Notes: generated by a model from the sequence alone, not told the origin. 5,605 nt of DNA from Alphaproteobacteria bacterium (GCA_005883115.1 VAZQ01000208.1:1-5605); one strand, 5' to 3'. Shown: positions 1-5,519, numbered from the stretch's first letter. Made by a program: numbers and translations.

Positions 1-1
1 T

Positions 2-361
2 GGCGGCGCGGTGCCGGGTGATCGTATCGTCGGCATTCTCACTCCGGGGGAGGCTGTCACCATATACCCAATCCAATCGCCGGCCTTGAGGGATTTCGAG
101 GACGTGCCCGAGCGTTGGCTGGATCTCCGTTGGGACGTGGAGGAGCGCACACCGCAGCGCTTCCCGGCGCGGATCGTGCTTCAGACGGTCAACGAGCCAG
201 GATCGCTCGCGCAAGTCGCCCAAATCATAGCCGAGCACGACGGCAATATCGACAATATCAGTATGGAGCGCTCCTCGCCCGACTTCACGTCGGTGACGAT
301 CGATCTCGAAGTCTTTGATATCAAGCACGTGGTGGCGCACGCCGAGCGGGTGCATGCTTGA
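2..361 (+). CDS. rsh: RelA/SpoT-family (p)ppGpp synthetase/hydrolase, C-terminal fragment
   Basis: This is the 3' end of a bifunctional alarmone enzyme of the RelA/SpoT family; its catalytic domains lie before the window. The frame is open from the first complete codon (position 2), so the GTG at 11 is an internal valine and not a start. Visible first is the conserved block PGDRIVGI with PERWLDLRW about 30 residues later, which belongs to the zinc-finger/RRM-like part of the C-terminal regulatory half. The ACT domain follows (from about RFPARIVLQTVNEPGSLAQV to the end). Two oddities: the Cys-Cys usually seen just before the PxPGD block is not there (GGAVPGD instead), and the ACT domain goes directly from VFDIKH to VVAHAERVHA, lacking about 12 residues that normally form its second helix. 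The stop is TGA at 359-361. Known role: synthesis and hydrolysis of (p)ppGpp in the stringent response. The family call is secure; the symbol follows alphaproteobacterial usage. Confidence 0.92.
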   Translation, partial: GGAVPGDRIVGILTPGEAVTIYPIQSPALRDFEDVPERWLDLRWDVEERTPQRFPARIVLQTVNEPGSLAQVAQIIAEHDGNIDNISMERSSPDFTSVTIDLEVFDIKHVVAHAERVHA

Positions 362-412
362 AGTGCATGGCCAGGATAGTTCCCGGGCGGCGCGACCTGA
401 CGGCAACAAAGA

Positions 413-1159
413 ATGGCGGCTCCCCACCTTCGCCTCGGCGTCAACGTCGATCACGTCGCTACCATCCGTAACGCCCGCGGCGGACGCCACCCGGATCCGG
501 TACAGGCGGCGCAGATCGCCATCGGTGCCGGCGCCGACGGCATTACCGCGCATTTGCGTGAAGACCGGCGCCACATCCGCGACGATGACATTGCCCGCCT
601 CAAAGCGGAGATCGCAAAACCGCTGAATTTGGAAATGGCGGCGACCGACGAAATGGTTCGGATCGCGGTTGACACCCGTCCGCACGCCGCCTGTCTGGTA
701 CCTGAACGTCGCGAAGAACGCACGACCGAGGGCGGCCTCGATGTAGCCGGCCAGCAGGACACAGTCGCTTCCGTCGTAACGAGATTGCGGGGCGCCGGCA
801 TCTGCGTCTCATTATTCATCGCCGCCGAGCCACGGCAAATTCAGGCAGCGGTTGCCATCGGGGCGCCGGTGATCGAGATTCATACCGGCGCGTGGTGCGA
901 CGCCGTTGCCGAGAACCGGATATCGGCGGCCCAGGCCGAATGGCAGCGCATCCGCCACGGTGCGCAGTTGGCTCGACGCCTCGGTCTCGAGGTTCATGCC
1001 GGCCATGGCCTGAACTTTACCACGGCCGAGGCGATCGCGGCGTTGCCCGAGGTCGTCGAACTCAACATCGGTCATTTTCTGATCGGGGAGGCGGTCTCTT
1101 GCGGCCTCGCCGAGGCTGTGAGAGGCATGCGCGTAGCGATCGACCGGGGGCGCGCATGA
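413..1159 (+). CDS. pdxJ: Pyridoxine 5'-phosphate synthase PdxJ
   Basis: Cytoplasmic TIM-barrel enzyme that condenses 1-deoxy-D-xylulose 5-phosphate with 3-amino-2-oxopropyl phosphate (from the PdxA step) to give pyridoxine 5'-phosphate, in the DXP-dependent vitamin B6 pathway. The protein has 248 residues, a normal length. Family blocks are visible throughout: GVNVDHVATIRNARGG (9-24), ITAHLREDRRHI (44-55), LNLEMA (71-76), LVPERREERTTEGGLDV (95-111), IEIHTGAW (154-161), VHAGHGLN (194-201) and ELNIGHFLIGEA near the end. By alignment from memory with E. coli PdxJ, the catalytic residues His45, Glu72 and His193 correspond to His47, Glu74 and His198 here, and all are present. The ATG at 413 is forced: an in-frame TGA at 398-400 leaves only four codons between, none of them a start. 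The Shine-Dalgarno is weak. The stop overlaps the acpS start (ATGA), so the two are probably translated together. Confidence 0.97.
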   Translation: MAAPHLRLGVNVDHVATIRNARGGRHPDPVQAAQIAIGAGADGITAHLREDRRHIRDDDIARLKAEIAKPLNLEMAATDEMVRIAVDTRPHAACLVPERREERTTEGGLDVAGQQDTVASVVTRLRGAGICVSLFIAAEPRQIQAAVAIGAPVIEIHTGAWCDAVAENRISAAQAEWQRIRHGAQLARRLGLEVHAGHGLNFTTAEAIAALPEVVELNIGHFLIGEAVSCGLAEAVRGMRVAIDRGRA

Positions 1160-1566
1160 TCCTCGGCGTGGGCTCGGATCTGATTGATGTGCGCCGGATC
1201 GAGCGAACGATCGAGCGGCACGGCGAGCGATTCCTGGCTCGTATCTTCACCGCCGCCGAGCGGGCGAAAGCAGTAGGCCGCGCCAGAAGCGGGGAGACTT
1301 ATGCAAAGCGCTTCGCTGCCAAGGAAGCCTGCGCGAAGGCGCTCGGTACCGGTCTGCGCGCGGGCGTATTTTGGCGGGACATGGGCGTGGTCAATCTCAA
1401 GTCGGGTCGCCCCACCATGAAACTCACCGGCGGGGCGCTCGCACGGCTCAAAGCCATTACGCCGGCGGACTGTGAGGCGCGCATAGACGTGACCCTCACG
1501 GATGAAGGTCCAATAGCGCAAGCACTGGTGGTAATCTCGGCGGTGCCGCGCACGCCCTCCCTGTAG
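1156..1566 (+). CDS. acpS: Holo-[acyl-carrier-protein] synthase AcpS
   Basis: Transfers 4'-phosphopantetheine from coenzyme A to the serine of apo-acyl carrier protein, which makes ACP active for fatty acid synthesis. The protein has 136 residues, typical for the trimeric AcpS type. The N-terminal block MILGVGSDLIDVRRIE carries the metal-binding Asp8, and YAKRFAAKEACAKALGTG (49-66) carries the metal-binding Glu57 with the CoA-binding lysines around it. The C-terminal beta strands include LTDEGPIAQALVVISAVP. The ATG at 1156 shares the sequence ATGA with the pdxJ stop, with GGGGG at 1146-1150 as a modest ribosome binding site. The longer upstream in-frame reading runs antiparallel to no known family and lies inside pdxJ, so this start is preferred. 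pdxJ-acpS adjacency is widespread in proteobacteria and supports the call. Confidence 0.96.
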   Translation: MILGVGSDLIDVRRIERTIERHGERFLARIFTAAERAKAVGRARSGETYAKRFAAKEACAKALGTGLRAGVFWRDMGVVNLKSGRPTMKLTGGALARLKAITPADCEARIDVTLTDEGPIAQALVVISAVPRTPSL

Positions 1567-1645
1567 CCTCCCTTCTTTGCGACAAAACCCGGCGAACGCG
1601 ACATTTTGCACAGCGTCCGGATTGGTCCCACGACGGCTGCGACGA

Positions 1646-1679
1646 TTGCCAGTCCAGGTTGCCAACCCCATATTTGCCA
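1646..1679. repeat. Three direct TTGCCA repeats upstream of lepB
   Basis: TTGCCA occurs at 1646-1651, 1659-1664 and 1674-1679; the second and third copies extend to TTGCCAA. Start-to-start spacings are 13 and 15 bp. The middle copy forms half of the 11-bp palindrome GGTTGCCAACC. The group sits right before the weak promoter-like pair at 1684-1712, which is where an operator could lie. The repeats are plainly visible; a regulatory role is a guess and no binding protein can be named. Confidence 0.4.
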
Positions 1680-1683
1680 ACGT

Positions 1684-1712
1684 TTGCGCCTTTGATTGCG
1701 AGCCGCTACAAG
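1684..1712 (+). promoter_or_regulatory. Weak sigma70-like promoter candidate for lepB
   Basis: TTGCGC (1684-1689) and TACAAG (1707-1712) are separated by 17 bp. They match the TTGACA and TATAAT consensus at only 3 and 4 of 6 positions. The candidate lies in the only large gap of the cluster and would give a leader of about 150 nt before lepB. Such weak matches occur often by chance, so this is a low-confidence suggestion; TATAGC at 1796-1801 in the AT-rich island is the main competitor. Confidence 0.2.
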
Positions 1713-1813
1713 GGCGCGGCGGAGGCAAGTCGCGACGTTGGGGGGTGCGACGCGGCGTCCGAAGGACTAACGCGCTGAAAATAAGGTCATTTTCTTATAG
1801 CAGTGGACGGGGT

Positions 1814-1828
1814 CGCCCGACTCGGGCG
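1814..1828 (+). other. GC-rich hairpin in the lepB leader
   Basis: CGCCCG (1814-1819) and CGGGCG (1823-1828) pair perfectly around an ACT loop, about 40 nt before the lepB start, and are followed by a further G+C-only stretch. There is no T tract after it, so it is not an intrinsic terminator. If transcribed, it would make the region before the lepB ribosome binding site strongly structured. Function unknown. Confidence 0.35.
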
Positions 1829-1869
1829 GCGCCGCGGGGCGCGCGCCACCAACAAGGATGCAGAGGCAA

Positions 1870-2625
1870 ATGAGCGTGACAGCAGGAGCAAAGAGAAAAG
1901 AGGGCGGTATTGCCGAGACTGGCCGCGTGATCTTCCACGCCCTCATCATTGCGCTCGTAATTCGCACGTTCCTATTCCAGCCCTTCAATATCCCATCGGG
2001 CTCGATGAAGGCGACGCTGCTGGTGGGCGACTATCTATTCGTATCGAAATATTCGTATGGCTATAGCCACTACTCGCTGCCGTTCTCGCCTCCGCTGTTT
2101 CCCGGCCGCATTTGGGCATCGCAGCCCAACCGCGGCGACGTGGTCGTGTTCCGGCTGCCTAAGGACGATTCAACGGACTATATCAAACGCGTGATCGGCT
2201 TGCCCGGCGACCGCATCCAGATGATCGACGGCGTGCTCCATATCAATGGGGAGCCCGTCAAGCGCGAGCGCGTCGATGATTTCATGGAGACTGAGGAAGG
2301 CATGCGCGCGACACGCGTGAAGCGCTGGCGCGAAACGTTACCGAATGGGGTGAGCTACACGACGCTCGATCTCGTAGACAACGGCTTCTATGACAATACC
2401 CCGGTGTATCAGATTCCCGCCGGTCATTATTTCATGATGGGCGACAATCGTGACAATTCTACCGATAGCCGCGTGCTCAGTCAGGTCGGCTACGTGCCGT
2501 TCGAGAACATCGTCGGCCGCGCCCAGATCATCTTTTTCTCGGTCCGCGAAGGCGAGCACGCCTGGATGGTGTGGCGCTGGCCGTGGGCCGTTCGCTGGAA
2601 CCGGCTTTTCACGATCGTAAGATGA
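1870..2625 (+). CDS. lepB: Signal peptidase I (type I leader peptidase)
   Basis: Inner-membrane serine protease (Ser/Lys dyad, family S26) that cleaves signal peptides from exported proteins. The protein has 251 residues. A single N-terminal membrane segment spans about residues 19-36, followed by FQPFNIPSGSMKATL with the nucleophile Ser45. The general base is Lys106 in DYIKRVIGLPGDRI, and the third signature GDNRDNSTDSR is at 191-201. The insert at about 60-88 (YSYGYSHYSLPFSPPLFPGRIW) and the VKRWRETLPNGVSY block are typical of alphaproteobacterial LepB. Start choice: ATG 1858, ATG 1870 and GTG 1876 are all in frame. AGAGG at 1862-1866 lies between the first two, and homologues as I recall them begin with MSVT, so 1870 is preferred, although its spacing to AGAGG (3 nt) is short; GTG 1876 would have better spacing. 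The gene ends in an ATGA overlap with rnc and is probably the first gene of lepB-rnc-era-recO. Confidence 0.97.
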   Translation: MSVTAGAKRKEGGIAETGRVIFHALIIALVIRTFLFQPFNIPSGSMKATLLVGDYLFVSKYSYGYSHYSLPFSPPLFPGRIWASQPNRGDVVVFRLPKDDSTDYIKRVIGLPGDRIQMIDGVLHINGEPVKRERVDDFMETEEGMRATRVKRWRETLPNGVSYTTLDLVDNGFYDNTPVYQIPAGHYFMMGDNRDNSTDSRVLSQVGYVPFENIVGRAQIIFFSVREGEHAWMVWRWPWAVRWNRLFTIVR

Positions 2626-3443
2626 GCCGCGGGCGAGCAGAGAAATCAGCTCCCATCGAAGCGCCCAGCGCAGCCACCGCCGGTGAACCGTCTCGTCCAG
2701 CCGCTGCCAATCCCAGTCCAAAGCCCAGCGCGAAGGAGCGTCGCCGTCGCCGCGATCTGGCGGCGTTCGAGGAGCACATCGGTTACCATTTCGATGATCC
2801 CGCGCTGCTCGAGCAGGCGCTCACGCATATCTCCGCGCTGAGCGGCGCGCGTAACCGCGCTTCGTCCTATCAGCGGCTCGAGTTTCTTGGCGATCACGTG
2901 CTCGGCCTCATCATTTCCGATATGCTGTTCCGCACTTTCGCAAAAGCGGACGAAGGGGAAATGTCGCGTCGTCTCGCCGACCTCGTGCGCAGGGAGGCCT
3001 GCGCAGATGTCGGCCGGGCGATAAATCTAGGCGCGGTGATCAGACTCGGTGCATCGGAAGTCCATGCCGGCGGCCGGGGCCGCCCTGCAATCCTGGCCGA
3101 CGTTTGCGAGGCGCTGATCGGCGCAGTGTTCGTCGACGGCGGGTATCCAGCCGCTGCCGCGCTCGTCGAGCGGCTATGGAGCGAACGCATGCGCACGCCG
3201 TCGCGGCCGCTGCGGGATTCGAAGACCGTGTTGCAAGAATGGGCGCAGGCGCGCGGAATGCCGACGCCGGCCTATCGTGAGGTCGAGCGCAAAGGTCCGC
3301 ACCACAATCCGGAATTCCGCGTCGCGGTGGAGCTTCCGCAACTGGGGCCGGCCGAGGGAATCGGCCGGTCCAAGCGTGCCGCGGAGCAAGCCGCCGCCAC
3401 CACTATGCTCTCCCGCGCGGGTGTCAAAACCGATCGCCTCTGA
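2622..3443 (+). CDS. rnc: Ribonuclease III
   Basis: Double-strand-specific endoribonuclease that releases the rRNA precursors from the primary transcript and processes some mRNAs and regulatory RNAs; it acts as a dimer. The protein has 273 residues, longer than the roughly 225 of E. coli because of a tail of about 44 residues rich in Ala, Pro, Ser and Arg before the catalytic domain (DLAAFEEHIGYHF). The RNase III signature is YQRLEFLGDHVLG, with metal ligands Glu87 and Asp91; the second pair, Asp160 and Glu163, is in DVCEALIGAVFVDGG. The position of E. coli Glu38 is Gln84 here, which I recall as normal in this group. The C-terminal double-stranded-RNA-binding domain runs from about DSKTVLQEWAQ to KRAAEQAAATTML. 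ATG 2622 is chosen because it overlaps the lepB stop (ATGA); the Shine-Dalgarno is weak, consistent with coupled translation. The 3' end overlaps era by 23 bp. Confidence 0.97.
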   Translation: MSRGRAEKSAPIEAPSAATAGEPSRPAAANPSPKPSAKERRRRRDLAAFEEHIGYHFDDPALLEQALTHISALSGARNRASSYQRLEFLGDHVLGLIISDMLFRTFAKADEGEMSRRLADLVRREACADVGRAINLGAVIRLGASEVHAGGRGRPAILADVCEALIGAVFVDGGYPAAAALVERLWSERMRTPSRPLRDSKTVLQEWAQARGMPTPAYREVERKGPHHNPEFRVAVELPQLGPAEGIGRSKRAAEQAAATTMLSRAGVKTDRL

Positions 3444-4416
3444 CACGAAAGGCTCTCGCCCCGCCGCTGCTTCGCCGGAGCGGGAGGGCGGCAAGGGCAT
3501 TTCTGCGCCGGGGGCGACCGCACAGATACGCTGCGGATTCATCGCGCTGATCGGCGCACCCAACGTCGGCAAATCGACCCTGATCAATGCGCTGGTCGGA
3601 ACCAAGGTCGCCATTGTCTCCCATAAAGCGCAGACAACGCGCGCCTCGTTGCGTGGGATCGCGATCGTCGACGGTTCGCAGCTCGTCTTCATCGATACGC
3701 CGGGAATTTTTCCACCCAAGCGCCGGCTCGATCGGGCAATGGTGACGAGCGCCTGGTCGGGGATGGATGATGCCGACATCGCGGCCGTCCTGATCGACGC
3801 CAAACGCGGCCTCGACGAAGAGGCAAATGCGATCCTCGACCGCCTGGTTACAGTTGGCCGGACCGAGATCCTGCTCATCAACAAGGTAGATCTCGTGGAG
3901 AAGCCCGCGCTGCTTGAGATTGCCCGGGCGGCCAATGCACGCGCACGGTTCGCGAAGACGTTCATGATCTCGGCGTTGACCGGTGACGGTGTTGCCGATG
4001 TCAAACGCTGGTTGGCTGAGCATGTGCCTGAGGGCCCGTGGCATTATGCTGCCGACCAGATCACCGATGCGCCGCTGCGCCAACTGGCAGCGGAGATCAC
4101 GCGCGAGAAGCTCTATTTGCGCCTGCATCAGGAGTTGCCATATCAGTCCATGGTCGAGACCGATACATGGAAGGAACTCAAGGACGGCTCGACCCGCATC
4201 GAGCAGACGATCTATGTCGAACGCGAAAGCCAGCGTAAGATCGTCCTCGGCAAGGGCGGGCATACGATCAGGGCGATCGGCGCCGATGCACGGCGGGAGA
4301 TCGCCGACATGATCGAGGGTCCAGTGCATCTGTTTCTGTTCGTGAAGGTGCGCGAGCATTGGAGCGAGGACCCGGAACGCTATCGCGGGATGGGGCTTGA
4401 ATTTCCGGATGACTAG
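3421..4416 (+). CDS. era: GTPase Era (30S ribosome assembly)
   Basis: Essential GTPase with a C-terminal KH domain that binds the 3' end of 16S rRNA and checks 30S maturation. The protein has 331 residues from GTG 3421. The G motifs are all intact: G1 GAPNVGKST (45-53), the effector region QTTRA (71-75), G3 DTPG (92-95), G4 NKVD (154-157) and G5 SAL (184-186). The KH domain carries VERESQRKIVLGKGGHTI with GKGG at 277-280, and the protein ends with the typical RYRGMGLEFPDD. Start choice: no ATG lies in frame between the middle of rnc and the GTPase core. GTG 3421 gives a 23-bp overlap with rnc and a 38-residue Ala/Pro/Gly-rich tail before CGFIALIGAP. GTG 3376 is a further upstream option, and ATT 3499 after a purine-rich stretch would shorten the tail but is a rare start. 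The function is certain; the exact N-terminus is not. Confidence 0.97.
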   Translation: MSKPIASDTKGSRPAAASPEREGGKGISAPGATAQIRCGFIALIGAPNVGKSTLINALVGTKVAIVSHKAQTTRASLRGIAIVDGSQLVFIDTPGIFPPKRRLDRAMVTSAWSGMDDADIAAVLIDAKRGLDEEANAILDRLVTVGRTEILLINKVDLVEKPALLEIARAANARARFAKTFMISALTGDGVADVKRWLAEHVPEGPWHYAADQITDAPLRQLAAEITREKLYLRLHQELPYQSMVETDTWKELKDGSTRIEQTIYVERESQRKIVLGKGGHTIRAIGADARREIADMIEGPVHLFLFVKVREHWSEDPERYRGMGLEFPDD

Positions 4417-4418
4417 CG

Positions 4419-5213
4419 ATGCAGTGGACCGACGAAGGCATCGTGCTCGGCAGTAAGCGTCACGGTGAGGGTAATGCAATCCTCGAGCTGATGACGCGCG
4501 CACATGGGCGTCATCTCGGTCTCGTCCGGGGTGGTGCGAACGCGCGGCTGCGTCCCGTGCTGCAGGCAGGCAATTGCGTCAGCTGCATCTGGCGAGCACG
4601 GCTCGACGAGCATCTCGGTCACTACATGGTCGAGGCGCTCGATGCGCGCGCGGCTTCATTTCTGCCCATCCCGCACGCGCTTTACGGCATGACGTATCTC
4701 GCCGCGCTCTGTCGGCTCTTGCCCGAGCGCGACTCGCATCCGCAGGTCCATGCGGCACTCGTGCACCTGCTCGACGGGCTCATCGATCCACGCCGTGCCG
4801 CGCCCGACATGGTGCGCTTCGAGTTGAGGCTTCTGGCGGAGCTCGGCTTCGGACTCGATCTTTCGGCCTGCGCGGCGAGTGGAGTGGAAACTGATCTCGT
4901 CTATGTATCGCCGAAATCGGCACGCGCGGTGTCTCGGCAGGCGGGCGAACCGTGGAAGGACAAGCTGTTGGTTTTGCCGGCATTTCTGCGCGAGTCGTAT
5001 GGGGATGATCCTTCGCCGCAGGACATCGCCGACGGCTTTGAGCTGACCGGCTTTTTCCTCGCGCGTCACGTGCTCGAACCGCGTGGGGTTAGCCTCGCCA
5101 ACGCACGCGCAAACTTCATCGCTGCGCTGCGGCGTGAGGCTCCAGCGGCTGGCGTGGCCGAGAGGCAGGGCGAGGCTCCGGCCGCCCTCCGCGGGTATTA
5201 CCACCAGCGATGA
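4419..5213 (+). CDS. recO: DNA repair protein RecO
   Basis: Recombination mediator of the RecFOR pathway: with RecR it helps load RecA on single-stranded DNA covered by SSB and can anneal complementary strands. The protein has 264 residues. The N-terminal OB-fold part is seen in MQWTDEGIVLGSKRHGEGNAILELMTRAHGRHLGLVRGG; the rest is the helical RecO core, with the block FELRLLAELGFGLDLSACAASG and then LVYVSPKSARAVS, typical of alphaproteobacterial RecO. The four cysteines (53, 56 and two further on) are not arranged as the CxxC...CxxC zinc site known from some RecO proteins. ATG 4419 begins 2 bp after the era stop with only a weak ribosome binding site, consistent with coupling. The last 16 bp overlap, in convergent direction, the end of the minus-strand His/Trp-rich reading frame. 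The tail after residue 240 (REAPAAGVAERQGEAPAAL) is low-complexity. Confidence 0.93.
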   Translation: MQWTDEGIVLGSKRHGEGNAILELMTRAHGRHLGLVRGGANARLRPVLQAGNCVSCIWRARLDEHLGHYMVEALDARAASFLPIPHALYGMTYLAALCRLLPERDSHPQVHAALVHLLDGLIDPRRAAPDMVRFELRLLAELGFGLDLSACAASGVETDLVYVSPKSARAVSRQAGEPWKDKLLVLPAFLRESYGDDPSPQDIADGFELTGFFLARHVLEPRGVSLANARANFIAALRREAPAAGVAERQGEAPAALRGYYHQR

Positions 5214-5388
5214 TGCCAATGGTGCTGCCACCACCAATGCCGGTAGTGATAACCGCGCCAGTGCACTTGATCGACTATCCGGTTGAGGTTGGGGCCGTTG
5301 CCAGGGCCCCGCCCGGACCCGGCGTAGTCGAGCCGGGCGAGATGCGGAGGAGGACGATACCCACCGCCGCGACGAAGATTGCACGCAT
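5198..5388 (-). pseudogene. Small His/Trp-rich putative secreted protein, apparently frameshifted
   Basis: On the minus strand an excellent Shine-Dalgarno (AAGGAG, 5395-5400) stands 6 nt before an ATG at 5386-5388. The first frame reads MRAIFVAAVGIVLLRISPGS, like a short signal peptide (one Arg, then a hydrophobic run), but loses sense and stops after 37 codons at TAG 5275-5277. The frame shifted by one base reads without interruption from about 5329 to TAA 5198-5200: DYAGSGRGPGNGPNLNRIV, then a C-terminal end with 7 Trp and 7 His in its last 20 residues (from VHWRGYHYRHWW to HHRWW). That second frame has a stop (TGA) just before the ATG and no ATG or GTG of its own, so the two parts make one protein of about 63 residues only if one base is gained (or two lost) between 5388 and about 5329. 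It resembles the small exported His/Trp/Tyr-rich hypothetical proteins common in rhizobia; no function is known. A sequencing error is as likely as true decay. Confidence 0.5.
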
Positions 5389-5394
5389 TTCACT

Positions 5395-5400
5395 CTCCTT
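5395..5400 (-). promoter_or_regulatory. Strong Shine-Dalgarno of the minus-strand small gene
   Basis: Minus-strand AAGGAG with a 6-nt spacer to ATG 5388, inside a purine-rich stretch (AAGGAAAAGAAGGAGAGTGAA). It is the best ribosome binding site in the window, better than those of the housekeeping genes. It is the main reason to believe that a minus-strand gene starts at 5388 despite the broken frame. Confidence 0.6.
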
Positions 5401-5502
5401 CTTTTCCTTGGAAAGCGCCGACCGAGCGCTTCCATATCTGGCGTCTAGCGACCGCGTGCTGCGATCTTGAGAATCGCCGGCGGCGCCGCGCGTTCGTTCG
5501 TC

Positions 5503-5519
5503 GATCGGCTTCGCCGATC
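5503..5519. other. Perfect inverted repeat GATCGGC-TTC-GCCGATC
   Basis: Seven base pairs with a 3-nt loop. On the minus strand the top of the hairpin reads GCGAAGC, a sequence known to form unusually stable DNA mini-hairpins. The plus strand continues with ACCCCC and not a T tract, so it is not a classical terminator. It could be an operator or a piece of a dispersed intergenic repeat; one copy only is in this window. Confidence 0.4.

Larger units (their letters stand above)
1567..1869. other. Intergenic region between acpS and lepB (probable lepB control region)
   Basis: About 300 bp without a supportable gene; the frames that stay open have neither a family resemblance nor a ribosome binding site. 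No strong intrinsic terminator follows acpS, so read-through is possible. Contents in order: three TTGCCA copies starting at 1646, 1659 and 1674, the middle one inside the palindrome GGTTGCCAACC (1657-1667); a weak sigma70-like pair TTGCGC (1684-1689) and TACAAG (1707-1712) with a 17-bp spacer; an AT-rich island at 1776-1801 that is out of character for this DNA, with GAAAAT/ATTTTC (1777-1782, 1789-1794) as an inverted repeat and TATAGC at 1796-1801 as another possible -10; and a GC hairpin CGCCCG-ACT-CGGGCG at 1814-1828 just before lepB. That the region holds a promoter for lepB-rnc-era-recO is inference from its size and position; neither promoter candidate is convincing alone. Confidence 0.5.

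Noticed and set aside
892..1155. Long upstream extension of the acpS frame inside pdxJ
   Set aside because: The extension is Arg/Gly-rich and out of frame with pdxJ; AcpS homologues begin at the MILGVGSD block, which has its own ATG at 1156.
1577..1873. 98-codon plus-strand reading frame across the acpS-lepB gap
   Set aside because: Arg/Gly-rich translation without recognisable motifs, no clear ribosome binding site, and it runs into lepB in another frame; typical of open frames in GC-rich DNA.
3424..4503. 359-codon minus-strand reading frame opposite era
   Set aside because: It mirrors era codons; era is a certain gene with all G motifs, and the antisense translation shows no domain.
5291..5337. 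Hairpins GGGGCC/GGCCCC and CCCGGC/GCCGGG as a recO terminator
   Set aside because: No T tract follows on either strand, and they lie inside the putative minus-strand coding region.
5278..5388. Programmed -1 frameshifting in the His/Trp-rich gene
   Set aside because: No in-frame X XXY YYZ heptamer followed by a stem is visible in the overlap of the two frames; mutation or sequencing error is simpler.
4656..5435. 259-codon minus-strand reading frame opposite recO
   Set aside because: Arg/Ser-rich shadow of recO; no family resemblance. The real minus-strand signals near 5388 are in other frames.
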